A stretch of DNA of 5,289 bases from an uncultured Desulfomonile sp. (GTDB lineage: Bacteria; Desulfobacterota; Desulfomonilia; Desulfomonilales; Desulfomonilaceae), in contig CAIXMD010000556.1 in NCBI GenBank assembly GCA_903920415.1, forward strand, positions 1-5,289, written 5' to 3'. How positions within the stretch are numbered: the first letter of the stretch is position 1; each line of letters starts with the position of its first letter. Below the pieces are notes generated by a model, which saw only the letters and a program-made list of their open reading frames with translations, was not told the DNA's origin and did no database searches. Positions 1-4,941 of the stretch are shown here, one piece after another. The translations under genes were made by a program, and so were the position numbers.

Positions 1-1
1 G

Positions 2-1378
2 GAGGTGATAACCGACCTTGTGAAGCGAGATGTCAGGTCCTACCGTGACCTCCCGCTTAACCTATACCAGATACAGACTAAGTTTCGTGACGAGATTCGC
101 CCAAGATTCGGTCTCATGCGAGGGCGTGAATTTATTATGAAAGACGGGTACTCTTTTGACGCGACTGATGAGGGTGCTGAGGAATCATACCGTATTATGC
201 GAGAAGCCTACTCAAGGGTTTTTTCCAGGTGTGGTTTGATGTTCAGAATCGTAGAGGCTGACTCTGGGCCTATCGGGGGCAGTTTCTCTCATGAATTCAT
301 GGTGCTGGCTCAAACAGGCGAGGACACCATAGTATCGTGCGATTCATGCGACTATGCAGCAAACTTGGAAAAAGCCGAAATAAGACCGTCCGAGCCGGTT
401 ACGGAGGCATGGACCTCGACCCCCAGGAAAGTTCATACCCCAGGGATGAGTACCATCGAGCATGTCTCTAAATTCCTGGACGTAAAGCCGCAGCATCTCA
501 TCAAGACATTAATTCTCATAACGGACCAAGGGCCATTGGCTGTGCTCTTGCGAGGCGACCACGACCTCAATAACCTGAAAGTGCTGAATTTTCTTAAGGT
601 TTCCGAATTGACTCTTGCGGACGAAGAGACTATCGAAAAGGTCACCGGTGGCCCGCTGGGATTTTCCGGCCCCTTGGGTCTTGTAAAGGTGAAGGTTTTT
701 GCTGATTATGCGATTCGCGGCATGGTGTCTGCCGTGGTCGGGGCAAATGAGCGGGATACGCACGTTGTAGATGTGAATCCGCAGACAGATTTTCAAGTAG
801 ACTATTATGGAGATTTTCGATCCGCGGGAGTTGGAGATCCTTGCCCTCGCTGTCAAGGCAGGCTTGAGCTTACCAAGGGCATAGAGGTGGGGCATGTGTT
901 CAAGCTCGGGGTAAAATACTCGGAGGCCATGAACGCTCGGTTCCTGGATGCAGAAGGTACAGAACGAGCCATGATCATGGGGTGTTACGGGATAGGAGTT
1001 AGCCGAGCCATAGCCGCTGCTATCGAGCAAAACCATGATCAGGACGGGATAATTTTCCCGCCGCCGATTGCGCCTTTCCGAGCAATCGTGACCCCAGTCG
1101 GAGCTAAAAACAGCACTATAGATGAGGCCGCCGAGTTCGTCTACCGAGCACTCTGGGATTCCGGCATCGACACGCTCCTCGACGACAGAGATGAACGGCC
1201 TGGTGTCAAATTCAAGGACGCTGACCTGATCGGTATCCCTTTTCGGATTACCGTGGGCAAGAAAGCCTTGGCAGAGGACAAAGTCGAACTGAGGAACAGG
1301 CGGACCAAAGAAATGCAATTGGTTAAAATAGGAGAAATAGTCGAGGCTGTGAAAAAAGGGTTCGAGGATTGGGTCTAG
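2..1378 (+). CDS. proS: Prolyl-tRNA synthetase, bacterial type with YbaK editing insertion (5'-truncated by window edge)
   Basis: Class II aminoacyl-tRNA synthetase that charges tRNA-Pro with proline in the cytoplasm. The frame is open to the window edge and begins with EVITDLV, which in full-length ProRS follows the motif-1 region, so about 110 N-terminal residues lie upstream. Residues below count from the GTG codon at 5, which is internal and not the start. Motif 2 is TKFRDEIRPRFGLMRGREF (25-43). A YbaK-like editing insertion, which in this family hydrolyses mischarged Ala-tRNA-Pro, spans about 145-262; it has the conserved lysine in LIKTLIL (K167). Motif 3 is GCYGIGVSRAIAAA (326-339), followed by the FPPPIAPF linker and the C-terminal anticodon-binding domain (about 358-457), with DDRDERPGVKFKDADLIGIP. 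Cysteine pairs C112/C115 and C280/C283 flank the insertion and may bind zinc. The frame is intact to the TAG stop. The truncation comes from the window, not from a mutation. Identification is secure. Confidence 0.97.
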   Translation, partial: EVITDLVKRDVRSYRDLPLNLYQIQTKFRDEIRPRFGLMRGREFIMKDGYSFDATDEGAEESYRIMREAYSRVFSRCGLMFRIVEADSGPIGGSFSHEFMVLAQTGEDTIVSCDSCDYAANLEKAEIRPSEPVTEAWTSTPRKVHTPGMSTIEHVSKFLDVKPQHLIKTLILITDQGPLAVLLRGDHDLNNLKVLNFLKVSELTLADEETIEKVTGGPLGFSGPLGLVKVKVFADYAIRGMVSAVVGANERDTHVVDVNPQTDFQVDYYGDFRSAGVGDPCPRCQGRLELTKGIEVGHVFKLGVKYSEAMNARFLDAEGTERAMIMGCYGIGVSRAIAAAIEQNHDQDGIIFPPPIAPFRAIVTPVGAKNSTIDEAAEFVYRALWDSGIDTLLDDRDERPGVKFKDADLIGIPFRITVGKKALAEDKVELRNRRTKEMQLVKIGEIVEAVKKGFEDWV

Positions 1379-1479
1379 CTCAACTGCGGTAAATTATAAA
1401 AATGCTGATGGTACTCCACAAGACGCGGTACGGAAAAAATTTCGCTCACTGAGAGTTTACCAACGATTTCCTCGCAGTA
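1379..1479. other. Convergent intergenic gap between proS and the Tyr-rich secreted protein gene
   Basis: The two flanking genes run toward each other here, so a bidirectional terminator would be expected, but no compact GC-rich hairpin followed by a T-run is visible. The only T-run in terminator orientation is on the minus strand (the complement of the A6 at about 1434-1439), and its upstream stem is very short. Bases 1383-1393 can pair with 1456-1461 plus 1474-1478 (GGTAAA/TTTACC and ACTGC/GCAGT), but this has a 12-base bulge and a loop of about 60 bases, so it is weak. Confidence 0.4.
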
Positions 1480-1782
1480 TTAACGACTAGGATTATAGTG
1501 GTGAGGGTTTCCTGAAAATCCTTGTTGCACCTGGCTTTGAGAGCCCTGGTAATAGTCTGAGTAGCCCCAATTTCCGCCGGAAGGCCCGTAACCGTAGGGG
1601 TCATATGAATACTGGTAACCATAAGGATTGTAGTAGGTAGGCGGCGGAGATGAAGGGGCCCACTGACTCGGATAGTGGTCCATGGGTGCCGACCATTTCA
1701 CCGGATCATCTGCTGCAAGGGCTCCAGTGAGAAAGAGTGCGGTCATGATCATTGTCGCGGTCATGATCAGTCTTCGTGTCAT
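1480..1782 (-). CDS. Small secreted Tyr/Pro/Gly/Gln-rich low-complexity protein, function unknown
   Basis: This encodes 100 residues. Residues 1-23 form a clear Sec signal peptide: MTRR, then a hydrophobic stretch rich in I, M, T, A and L, then ALA with probable cleavage before ADDP. The mature chain of about 77 residues contains 13 tyrosines and no cysteine. It has a PSSPPPTYY proline run (43-51), two PYGY units (53-56 and 62-65), a glycine/tyrosine stretch (64-80) and a Q/S-rich stretch SQSQVQQGFS (81-90), ending HHYNPSR. No enzymatic motif is visible and the chain is probably disordered. The start is the ATG at 1782-1780, because AAAGGAG lies 7 bases upstream; the in-frame ATG at 1800 lies 5' of that ribosome site. 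The gene is convergent with proS and divergent from nfnA, so it is probably its own transcription unit. I do not recognise a family. Possible roles are an envelope or extracellular-matrix protein, but this is inference from composition only. Confidence 0.8.
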   Translation of the reverse strand: MTRRLIMTATMIMTALFLTGALAADDPVKWSAPMDHYPSQWAPSSPPPTYYNPYGYQYSYDPYGYGPSGGNWGYSDYYQGSQSQVQQGFSGNPHHYNPSR

Positions 1783-1789
1783 CGAACTA

Positions 1790-1796
1790 CTCCTTT
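1790..1796 (-). promoter_or_regulatory. Ribosome binding site that fixes the start of the Tyr-rich secreted protein
   Basis: Read on the minus strand, AAAGGAG is followed by the 7-base spacer TAGTTCG and then the ATG at 1782-1780. This is near-ideal Shine-Dalgarno spacing. It argues against the longer form starting at 1800, whose extra residues would be encoded by the ribosome site itself, and it yields a cleaner signal peptide with MTRR at the N terminus. Confidence 0.8.
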
Positions 1797-1824
1797 CCAT
1801 AGGCTCTAAACAAGGTATTCCGCA

Positions 1825-1841
1825 GCCAGTGCGGCACTGGC
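1825..1841. repeat. Perfect 8-bp-arm inverted repeat, operator or 5'-UTR hairpin candidate
   Basis: GCCAGTGC, one central base, then GCACTGGC form a perfect inverted repeat. It lies about 43 bp upstream of the start codon of the minus-strand secreted-protein gene and just downstream of a weak promoter candidate, so it would sit at or near the 5' end of that transcript. As DNA it could be an operator; as RNA it would form a 7-bp stem with a tight 3-base loop. No T-run follows on the minus strand. On the plus strand TTTT follows five bases later, but no plus-strand gene lies close upstream to terminate. Confidence 0.6.
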
Positions 1842-1845
1842 GTGG

Positions 1846-1874
1846 TTTTAACCCAAAAACAAAATGACTTCCAA
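1846..1874 (-). promoter_or_regulatory. Weak sigma-70-like promoter candidate for the Tyr-rich secreted protein
   Basis: On the minus strand TTGGAA (1874-1869, four of six matches to TTGACA) is separated by exactly 17 bases from TTAAAA (1851-1846, three of six matches to TATAAT). Transcription would begin near 1839, inside the 17-bp inverted repeat, and leave a leader of about 57 bases. The -10 match is poor, so this is a candidate only. Confidence 0.25.
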
Positions 1875-1900
1875 CGTCCGCAACGGAATTGATGGCTCAC

Positions 1901-1912
1901 ATGTCCGGACAT
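1901..1912. promoter_or_regulatory. Perfect 12-bp palindrome, candidate operator
   Basis: ATGTCCGGACAT is identical to its reverse complement over all 12 bases. It lies in the divergent region about 120 bp from the minus-strand start and 256 bp from the nfnA start. A TAAAAT hexamer begins 13 bases downstream, so the palindrome would overlap the -35 region of a plus-strand promoter using that -10. Such symmetry is typical of sites for dimeric regulators, but the cognate protein is unknown and chance is possible. Confidence 0.4.
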
Positions 1913-1994
1913 ATTGGATCCCTCTAAAATATCCCCTATTCGGTGGAAGTATCAACAAGAAAAGAATGGCTTCTCACGTATACAACCTCTAAAC

Positions 1995-2031
1995 AAAATT
2001 CAAAGAAGAATCAAACGTGCCTTTGAATTTT
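1995..2031. repeat. Inverted repeat with perfect 11-bp arms and 15-base loop
   Basis: AAAATTCAAAG (1995-2005) and CTTTGAATTTT (2021-2031) are exact reverse complements around a 15-base spacer. As RNA on the plus strand this forms an 11-bp AU-rich stem ending in U4; on the other strand the end is also U4. It could be a weak bidirectional terminator, a leader structure in a long nfnA transcript, or a protein-binding inverted repeat. It is not GC-rich, so a classical intrinsic terminator is doubtful. Confidence 0.5.
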
Positions 2032-2152
2032 CGAGTGGAAAATTTATTGATGCTGATCGAGCACTTATGATAGACTTTGAGATTGTGATTTTGCAAGACG
2101 GCACACACTTCTATTCACTGCTCTTTCAATAATCACCAGGTTTGAAACTTCC

Positions 2153-2160
2153 GAGGAGGT
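2153..2160 (+). promoter_or_regulatory. Strong ribosome binding site of nfnA
   Basis: GAGGAGGT is an almost complete anti-Shine-Dalgarno complement, placed 7 bases before the ATG at 2168. It fixes that start and suggests efficient translation of the first gene of the pair. Confidence 0.9.
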
Positions 2161-2167
2161 TCGATAG

Positions 2168-3028
2168 ATGTTCGAGATCCTTGAAAAAGAGCGGATCGGA
2201 CCCGGCGTTCACCGTGCGGTGATCTCCGCCCCAGAAATAGCCCGAGCACATCATCCCGGGCAATTCATCATTCTTAGGACCCATGAAGATGGAGAGAGAA
2301 TCCCACTCACCGTGGCAGATAAGGATTTTGACAAGGGAACCATAACGCTGGTTTGGCAAGAGGTTGGCGTTACCACATATTATATGGGAACCATGTGTGT
2401 GGGTGACAAGCTTCAAGATCTGTGCGGTCCTTTGGGCAAGCCGACCCACATTGAAAAGTTCGGCACGGTTGTGGGAATAGGCGGAGGGATCGGGGTGGCT
2501 CCGCTCTACCCCATTACCAAAGGTATGCATGATGCAGGAAATCACGTCATAACCATTGTCGGCGCGCGTACCCAGGGCTTGCTCATCATGACAGAAGACA
2601 TGAAAAAAATCAGCGATGAGACACTGATCGCAACGGACGACGGTTCCTTCGGGATTCATGGCTTCGTGACACAGGTTCTGCAAGGGATTATCAATAAGGG
2701 AACCAAAATCGACCTATGCGTAGCCATCGGGCCGGTTCCCATGATGAAGGCGGTGGTCAACGTTACACGTAAGGCCGATGTTCGCACAGTGGTTAGCTTG
2801 AACCCCATTATGGTCGATGGCACTGGGATGTGCGGGGCCTGCAGAGTCGAGGTAGGCGGCAAAACCTTATTCGGATGTGTGGACGGTCCTGAATTTGATG
2901 GCTTGGAAGTGGATTTCGATCTACTGATGAAAAGGCTTTCAATGTACAAGGGGCCGGAACTTATCGCACTGAATAATTTCCGAGAGACGCCGCGAGGCTG
3001 TCAATGCGCACTTCCCGGGGGTGCATAA
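2168..3028 (+). CDS. nfnA: NfnA: FAD/NAD-binding small subunit of NADH-dependent reduced ferredoxin:NADP+ oxidoreductase
   Basis: This 286-residue protein belongs to the dihydroorotate dehydrogenase electron-transfer/sulfide dehydrogenase subunit family, within the ferredoxin reductase superfamily. The order is an N-terminal FAD-binding barrel (about 1-95, with ERIPLTVAD at 43-51), an NAD-binding fold (about 98-205, with GIGGGIGVAPLYPI at 103-116, TDDGSFGIHG at 156-165 and GPVPMMKAV at 188-196), and a C-terminal [2Fe-2S] segment with DGTGMCGAC at 217-225 and C237. In characterised NfnA proteins this cluster has an unusual aspartate ligand plus three cysteines; D217, C222, C225 and C237 match that arrangement. 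The partner NfnB follows with a one-base overlap. In known NfnAB enzymes the FAD here is the site of NADH exchange in flavin-based electron bifurcation, acting in the cytoplasm. A tail ending GCQCALPGGA carries two further cysteines (C278, C280). SudB (sulfide dehydrogenase) is a close alternative name for the same fold. Confidence 0.9.
   Translation: MFEILEKERIGPGVHRAVISAPEIARAHHPGQFIILRTHEDGERIPLTVADKDFDKGTITLVWQEVGVTTYYMGTMCVGDKLQDLCGPLGKPTHIEKFGTVVGIGGGIGVAPLYPITKGMHDAGNHVITIVGARTQGLLIMTEDMKKISDETLIATDDGSFGIHGFVTQVLQGIINKGTKIDLCVAIGPVPMMKAVVNVTRKADVRTVVSLNPIMVDGTGMCGACRVEVGGKTLFGCVDGPEFDGLEVDFDLLMKRLSMYKGPELIALNNFRETPRGCQCALPGGA
3017..3022 (+). promoter_or_regulatory. Ribosome binding site of nfnB within the end of nfnA
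   Basis: GGGGGT lies inside the last codons of nfnA, 5 bases before the ATG at 3028. The nfnA stop and nfnB start share an A in TAATG, so ribosomes finishing nfnA can reinitiate on nfnB, which would help keep the two subunits in equal amounts. An alternative in-frame ATG at 3004 would add eight residues encoded inside nfnA. Confidence 0.55.
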
Positions 3029-4455
3029 TGAGCGACCAGGATAAAAAACAAGATAAGAAACCTAAGATCCCACGGCAAAAGATGCCTGAACAGGACCCTA
3101 TCGAAAGGGCCCATAATTTCTATGAAGTGGCATTGGGCTACAACAATGATCTTGCCTTGCTGGAGGCCAGCAGGTGTCTTAACTGCAAGAAGCCTTTCTG
3201 CATGGCCGGATGCCCGGTGGAAGTCGATATTCCTGACTTTGTCTCAATGGTTAAGGCTGGCGACGTAATAGGAGCGGCTTGGAAACTTAAGGAGAAAAAC
3301 AGCTTACCTAGAATTGCCGGAAGGGTTTGTCCCCAGGAAAGCCAGTGCGAGTCGAAATGTGTTCTGGGCAAGAAGGGTAAAGCCGAACCTTGTGCTATAG
3401 GCCGTTTGGAAAGATACGTTGCCGACTATGCCGCAGTGCATGGTGATGGGAAAATACCAGAACTCCCAAAGCCAACGGGGTTGAAGGTTGGAGTTGTTGG
3501 TTCAGGGCCCGCAGGGTTAACTCTAGCCGGGGCCTTGATAAAGAAGGGCATCGCCGTAACGGTTTTTGAGGCCCTCCACGAACTGGGTGGAGTCCTGGTT
3601 TACGGCATCCCCGAATTCCGACTCCCTAAGGCCATTGTTAGAGCTGAGGTAGATGAACTCAGAAAGATGGGGGTCGAATTCAAGACTAACTGGGTTATAG
3701 GACGAATCGAGACGGTGGATGACCTTCTCGAAAAACGCAGATTCGACGGAGTCTTTATCGGTTCTGGTGCAGGGGCTCCTCTTTTTCTGAAAATTCCTGG
3801 GGAAAACCTCAACGGTGTTTACTCGGCGAACGAGTTCCTTACCAGGGCCAACTTGATGAAAGCTTATCTGTTCCCCCAGTCAGACACTCCCACGGCCAAA
3901 GGCAGGAGAGTTGTGGTTTTCGGAGGTGGAAACGTAGCCATGGACTCTGCGAGGACGGCATTGCGCCTAGGAGCGGAAGAGGTGAGTATAGTTTACCGCC
4001 GAACAATGTCAGAACTCCCTGCAAGGACCGAAGAGGTTCATCACGCGGTTGAAGAAGGGGTGAAGTTCAAACTTCTCACTGCTCCTCTGGAAATACTAGG
4101 AAACGAATCGGGATGGGCCGTCGGTGTGAGGAGCCAGCAAATGGAGCTTGGTGAACCTGATGCTTCCGGCAGGAGGAGACCGCTTCCTCTACCAGGCCAG
4201 ATTTTCGATGTTGAATGCGATACGGTGATTGTCGCTATAGGTAACGGTGCCAACCCTCTTGTGCCGTCAACCACTAAAGCACTGGAGACAAATAGGTGGG
4301 GAAATATAATAGCGGATCTCGAAACCGGTAAAACCTCAAGAGAGCGCGTCTGGGCCGGGGGTGATATCGTGACGGGTGCTGCCACGGTTATCCTGGCCAT
4401 GGGCGCCGGCCGAAAAGCAGCACTCGCTATGATGAATGCTTTTGGGGTAAGCTAA
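3028..4455 (+). CDS. nfnB: NfnB: NADPH-binding large subunit of NADH-dependent reduced ferredoxin:NADP+ oxidoreductase
   Basis: This 475-residue protein has the GltD/NfnB architecture. An N-terminal double-cluster domain holds cysteines 50, 53, 58 and 62 (RCLNCKKPFCMAGCP) and 101, 107, 111 and 122 (CPQESQCESKC), the expected ligands of two [4Fe-4S] clusters. Next is an FAD-binding Rossmann motif GVVGSGPAGLTLAGAL (155-170) with the family signature ELGGVLVYGIPEFRLPK (185-201). An NADPH-binding motif follows, VVVFGGGNVAMDSARTALRLG (295-315) and VYRRTMSELPAR (322-333), then the C-terminal FAD contact WAGGDIVTGAATVILAMG (442-459). In characterised NfnAB this subunit carries the bifurcating FAD: two NADPH reduce one NAD+ and one oxidised ferredoxin, reversibly. 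The start at 3028 is preferred over 3004 because MSDQDKK fits the short lysine-rich N terminus usual here and makes the TAATG junction. Annotation pipelines often call this protein homotetrameric glutamate synthase; the adjacent NfnA and the absence of GltB argue for NfnB (SudA in sulfide-dehydrogenase naming). Confidence 0.92.
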   Translation: MSDQDKKQDKKPKIPRQKMPEQDPIERAHNFYEVALGYNNDLALLEASRCLNCKKPFCMAGCPVEVDIPDFVSMVKAGDVIGAAWKLKEKNSLPRIAGRVCPQESQCESKCVLGKKGKAEPCAIGRLERYVADYAAVHGDGKIPELPKPTGLKVGVVGSGPAGLTLAGALIKKGIAVTVFEALHELGGVLVYGIPEFRLPKAIVRAEVDELRKMGVEFKTNWVIGRIETVDDLLEKRRFDGVFIGSGAGAPLFLKIPGENLNGVYSANEFLTRANLMKAYLFPQSDTPTAKGRRVVVFGGGNVAMDSARTALRLGAEEVSIVYRRTMSELPARTEEVHHAVEEGVKFKLLTAPLEILGNESGWAVGVRSQQMELGEPDASGRRRPLPLPGQIFDVECDTVIVAIGNGANPLVPSTTKALETNRWGNIIADLETGKTSRERVWAGGDIVTGAATVILAMGAGRKAALAMMNAFGVS

Positions 4456-4560
4456 TCAATCCTTTCGGCAGTTAGATGGTTGTGATTTCCAGGGGATGAA
4501 TGCTGAGCATCCCGCTGAGCCGATTCAACCTGGGTGACTAGGGGACGGTGAAAAACCCCC
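4456..4560 (+). other. Structured 105-bp gap after nfnB
   Basis: GGGATG (4493-4498) pairs with CATCCC (4508-4513) around 9 bases, and the outer CCAGG/CCTGG (4490-4494/4529-4533) can extend the pairing in an alternative fold. No U-run follows, so this is not a standard intrinsic terminator. GCTGAGC is repeated at 4502-4508 and 4514-4520. GGGG (4541-4544) can pair with CCCC just before the next ATG, leaving GGTGA in the loop. Readthrough from nfnB into the next gene is possible, and no clear promoter is seen. Confidence 0.4.
4547..4551 (+). promoter_or_regulatory. Weak ribosome binding site in a small hairpin loop
   Basis: GGTGA lies 9 bases before the ATG at 4561 and is the only Shine-Dalgarno-like sequence available to that gene. 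It falls in the loop of a possible GGGG/CCCC hairpin that ends directly at the start codon, which could expose or modulate it. Confidence 0.35.
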
Positions 4561-4902
4561 ATGCATGTCTTGCTGACATTTTGTCTTATTGGTGCAATTC
4601 TGGCCGGCTCCCCGGTTGTCTCATCAGCCGATCCAATTCAGAAGATCAAAGGTGTGATCACCGAGGTGGGTGAGGGTTTCCTCTGGTTGACCCCCGAAGA
4701 CCAATCATCTCCCCGTAAATTCATATTGCGGTGGACAGCCAGATTCGTCCCCCCAAAGCTACCCCTCAAAGGAGACCATGTTTCAATACTCTATAAAGTC
4801 AAAGAAGAAGGCCTAGTGATTTACGGTCTTGTGTATTCAAAGATAGCTTCTGAATCGGGGAAAACTTCCATCGATTCAGAAATAGGTGAAAGCAACGAAT
4901 AG
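4561..4902 (+). CDS. Small exported beta-rich protein, function unknown
   Basis: This encodes 113 residues. Residues 1-23 look like a Sec signal peptide: a hydrophobic run LLTFCLIGAILAG (4-16), then a polar region ending VVSSA with cleavage likely before D24-P25. The n-region has no lysine or arginine, which is unusual. The mature part, DPIQKIKGVITEVGEG through about residue 90, alternates hydrophobic and polar residues as in a small beta-barrel: KGVITEVGEGFLWLTP, RKFILRWTARFVPP, KGDHVSILYKV, GLVIYGLVYSK. The pattern KGxIxxV...L...GDxVxxxY...G resembles small exported OB-fold-like domains, but this is a resemblance only and I cannot name a family. The tail (about 92-113) is acidic and serine-rich, probably flexible. 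An in-frame stop at 4549-4551 rules out a longer form. C8 lies inside the hydrophobic run and does not fit a lipobox. It is 105 bp after nfnB and 39 bp before the next gene, in the same direction. Confidence 0.7.
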   Translation: MHVLLTFCLIGAILAGSPVVSSADPIQKIKGVITEVGEGFLWLTPEDQSSPRKFILRWTARFVPPKLPLKGDHVSILYKVKEEGLVIYGLVYSKIASESGKTSIDSEIGESNE

Positions 4903-4925
4903 CCGAATTTTGACTGTCTTTAACT

Positions 4926-4931
4926 GAAGGT
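4926..4931 (+). promoter_or_regulatory. Ribosome binding site of the three-helix membrane protein
   Basis: GAAGGT lies 10 bases before the ATG at 4942. The spacing is slightly long but supports that start; no other in-frame start has a better site. Confidence 0.5.
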
Positions 4932-4941
4932 AATTATTAAC

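Larger units (their letters stand above)
1783..2167. other. 385-bp divergent intergenic region with several symmetric elements
   Basis: This lies between the minus-strand secreted-protein gene and nfnA and is AT-richer than the flanking genes. It contains a 17-bp inverted repeat (1825-1841), a weak minus-strand promoter candidate (1846-1874), a 12-bp palindrome (1901-1912), an inverted repeat with 11-bp arms (1995-2031), the 10-mer CTCTAAACAA twice (1804-1813 and 1987-1996), and the nfnA ribosome site. A plus-strand frame is open over 1914-2132 but starts with TTG, has no ribosome site and matches nothing I recognise, so I treat the region as non-coding. For nfnA no strong sigma-70 pair is visible. 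The best -10-like hexamers are TAAAAT (1925-1930), just downstream of the palindrome, and TATGAT (2066-2071), both with poor -35 partners. Confidence 0.6.

Noticed and set aside
509..1318. 269-codon open frame antisense to proS
   Set aside because: It is a shadow of the strongly conserved ProRS frame, has no recognisable domain and no good ribosome site.
5..1378. GTG at 5 as the true start of prolyl-tRNA synthetase
   Set aside because: The upstream codon GAG continues the conserved ProRS sequence (E-V-I-T-D-L), and the motif-1 region is missing, so the gene is simply cut by the window edge. The GGAGG at 1-5 is coding sequence, not a ribosome site.
1383..1478. Bidirectional terminator formed by long-range pairing between proS and the secreted-protein gene
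   Set aside because: The arms are split by a 12-base bulge and enclose a loop of about 60 bases, and no T-run follows the stem.
1682..1867. 61-codon plus-strand frame overlapping the secreted-protein gene
   Set aside because: It is the antisense of the signal-peptide gene and runs on into the intergenic region, with no ribosome site or recognisable content.
1914..2132. 72-codon plus-strand frame before nfnA
   Set aside because: It starts with TTG, lacks a Shine-Dalgarno site, resembles no family, contains the 11-bp-arm inverted repeat and lies in AT-rich DNA. A degraded gene remnant cannot be excluded, but nothing supports it.
3004..3030. ATG at 3004 as the nfnB start
   Set aside because: It would add eight residues overlapping nfnA by 25 bases. 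The ATG at 3028 gives the TAATG junction and the usual short lysine-rich N terminus. The 3004 start remains possible but is less likely.
3028..4455. Glutamate synthase small subunit (GltD)
   Set aside because: The folds are homologous, but no GltB large subunit is present and the gene is fused by one-base overlap to nfnA, the standard NfnAB arrangement.
4493..4513. Intrinsic terminator after nfnB
   Set aside because: The GGGATG/CATCCC stem has only 6 bp and is followed by CGCTGAGCCG rather than a U-run, so it is recorded only as structure.
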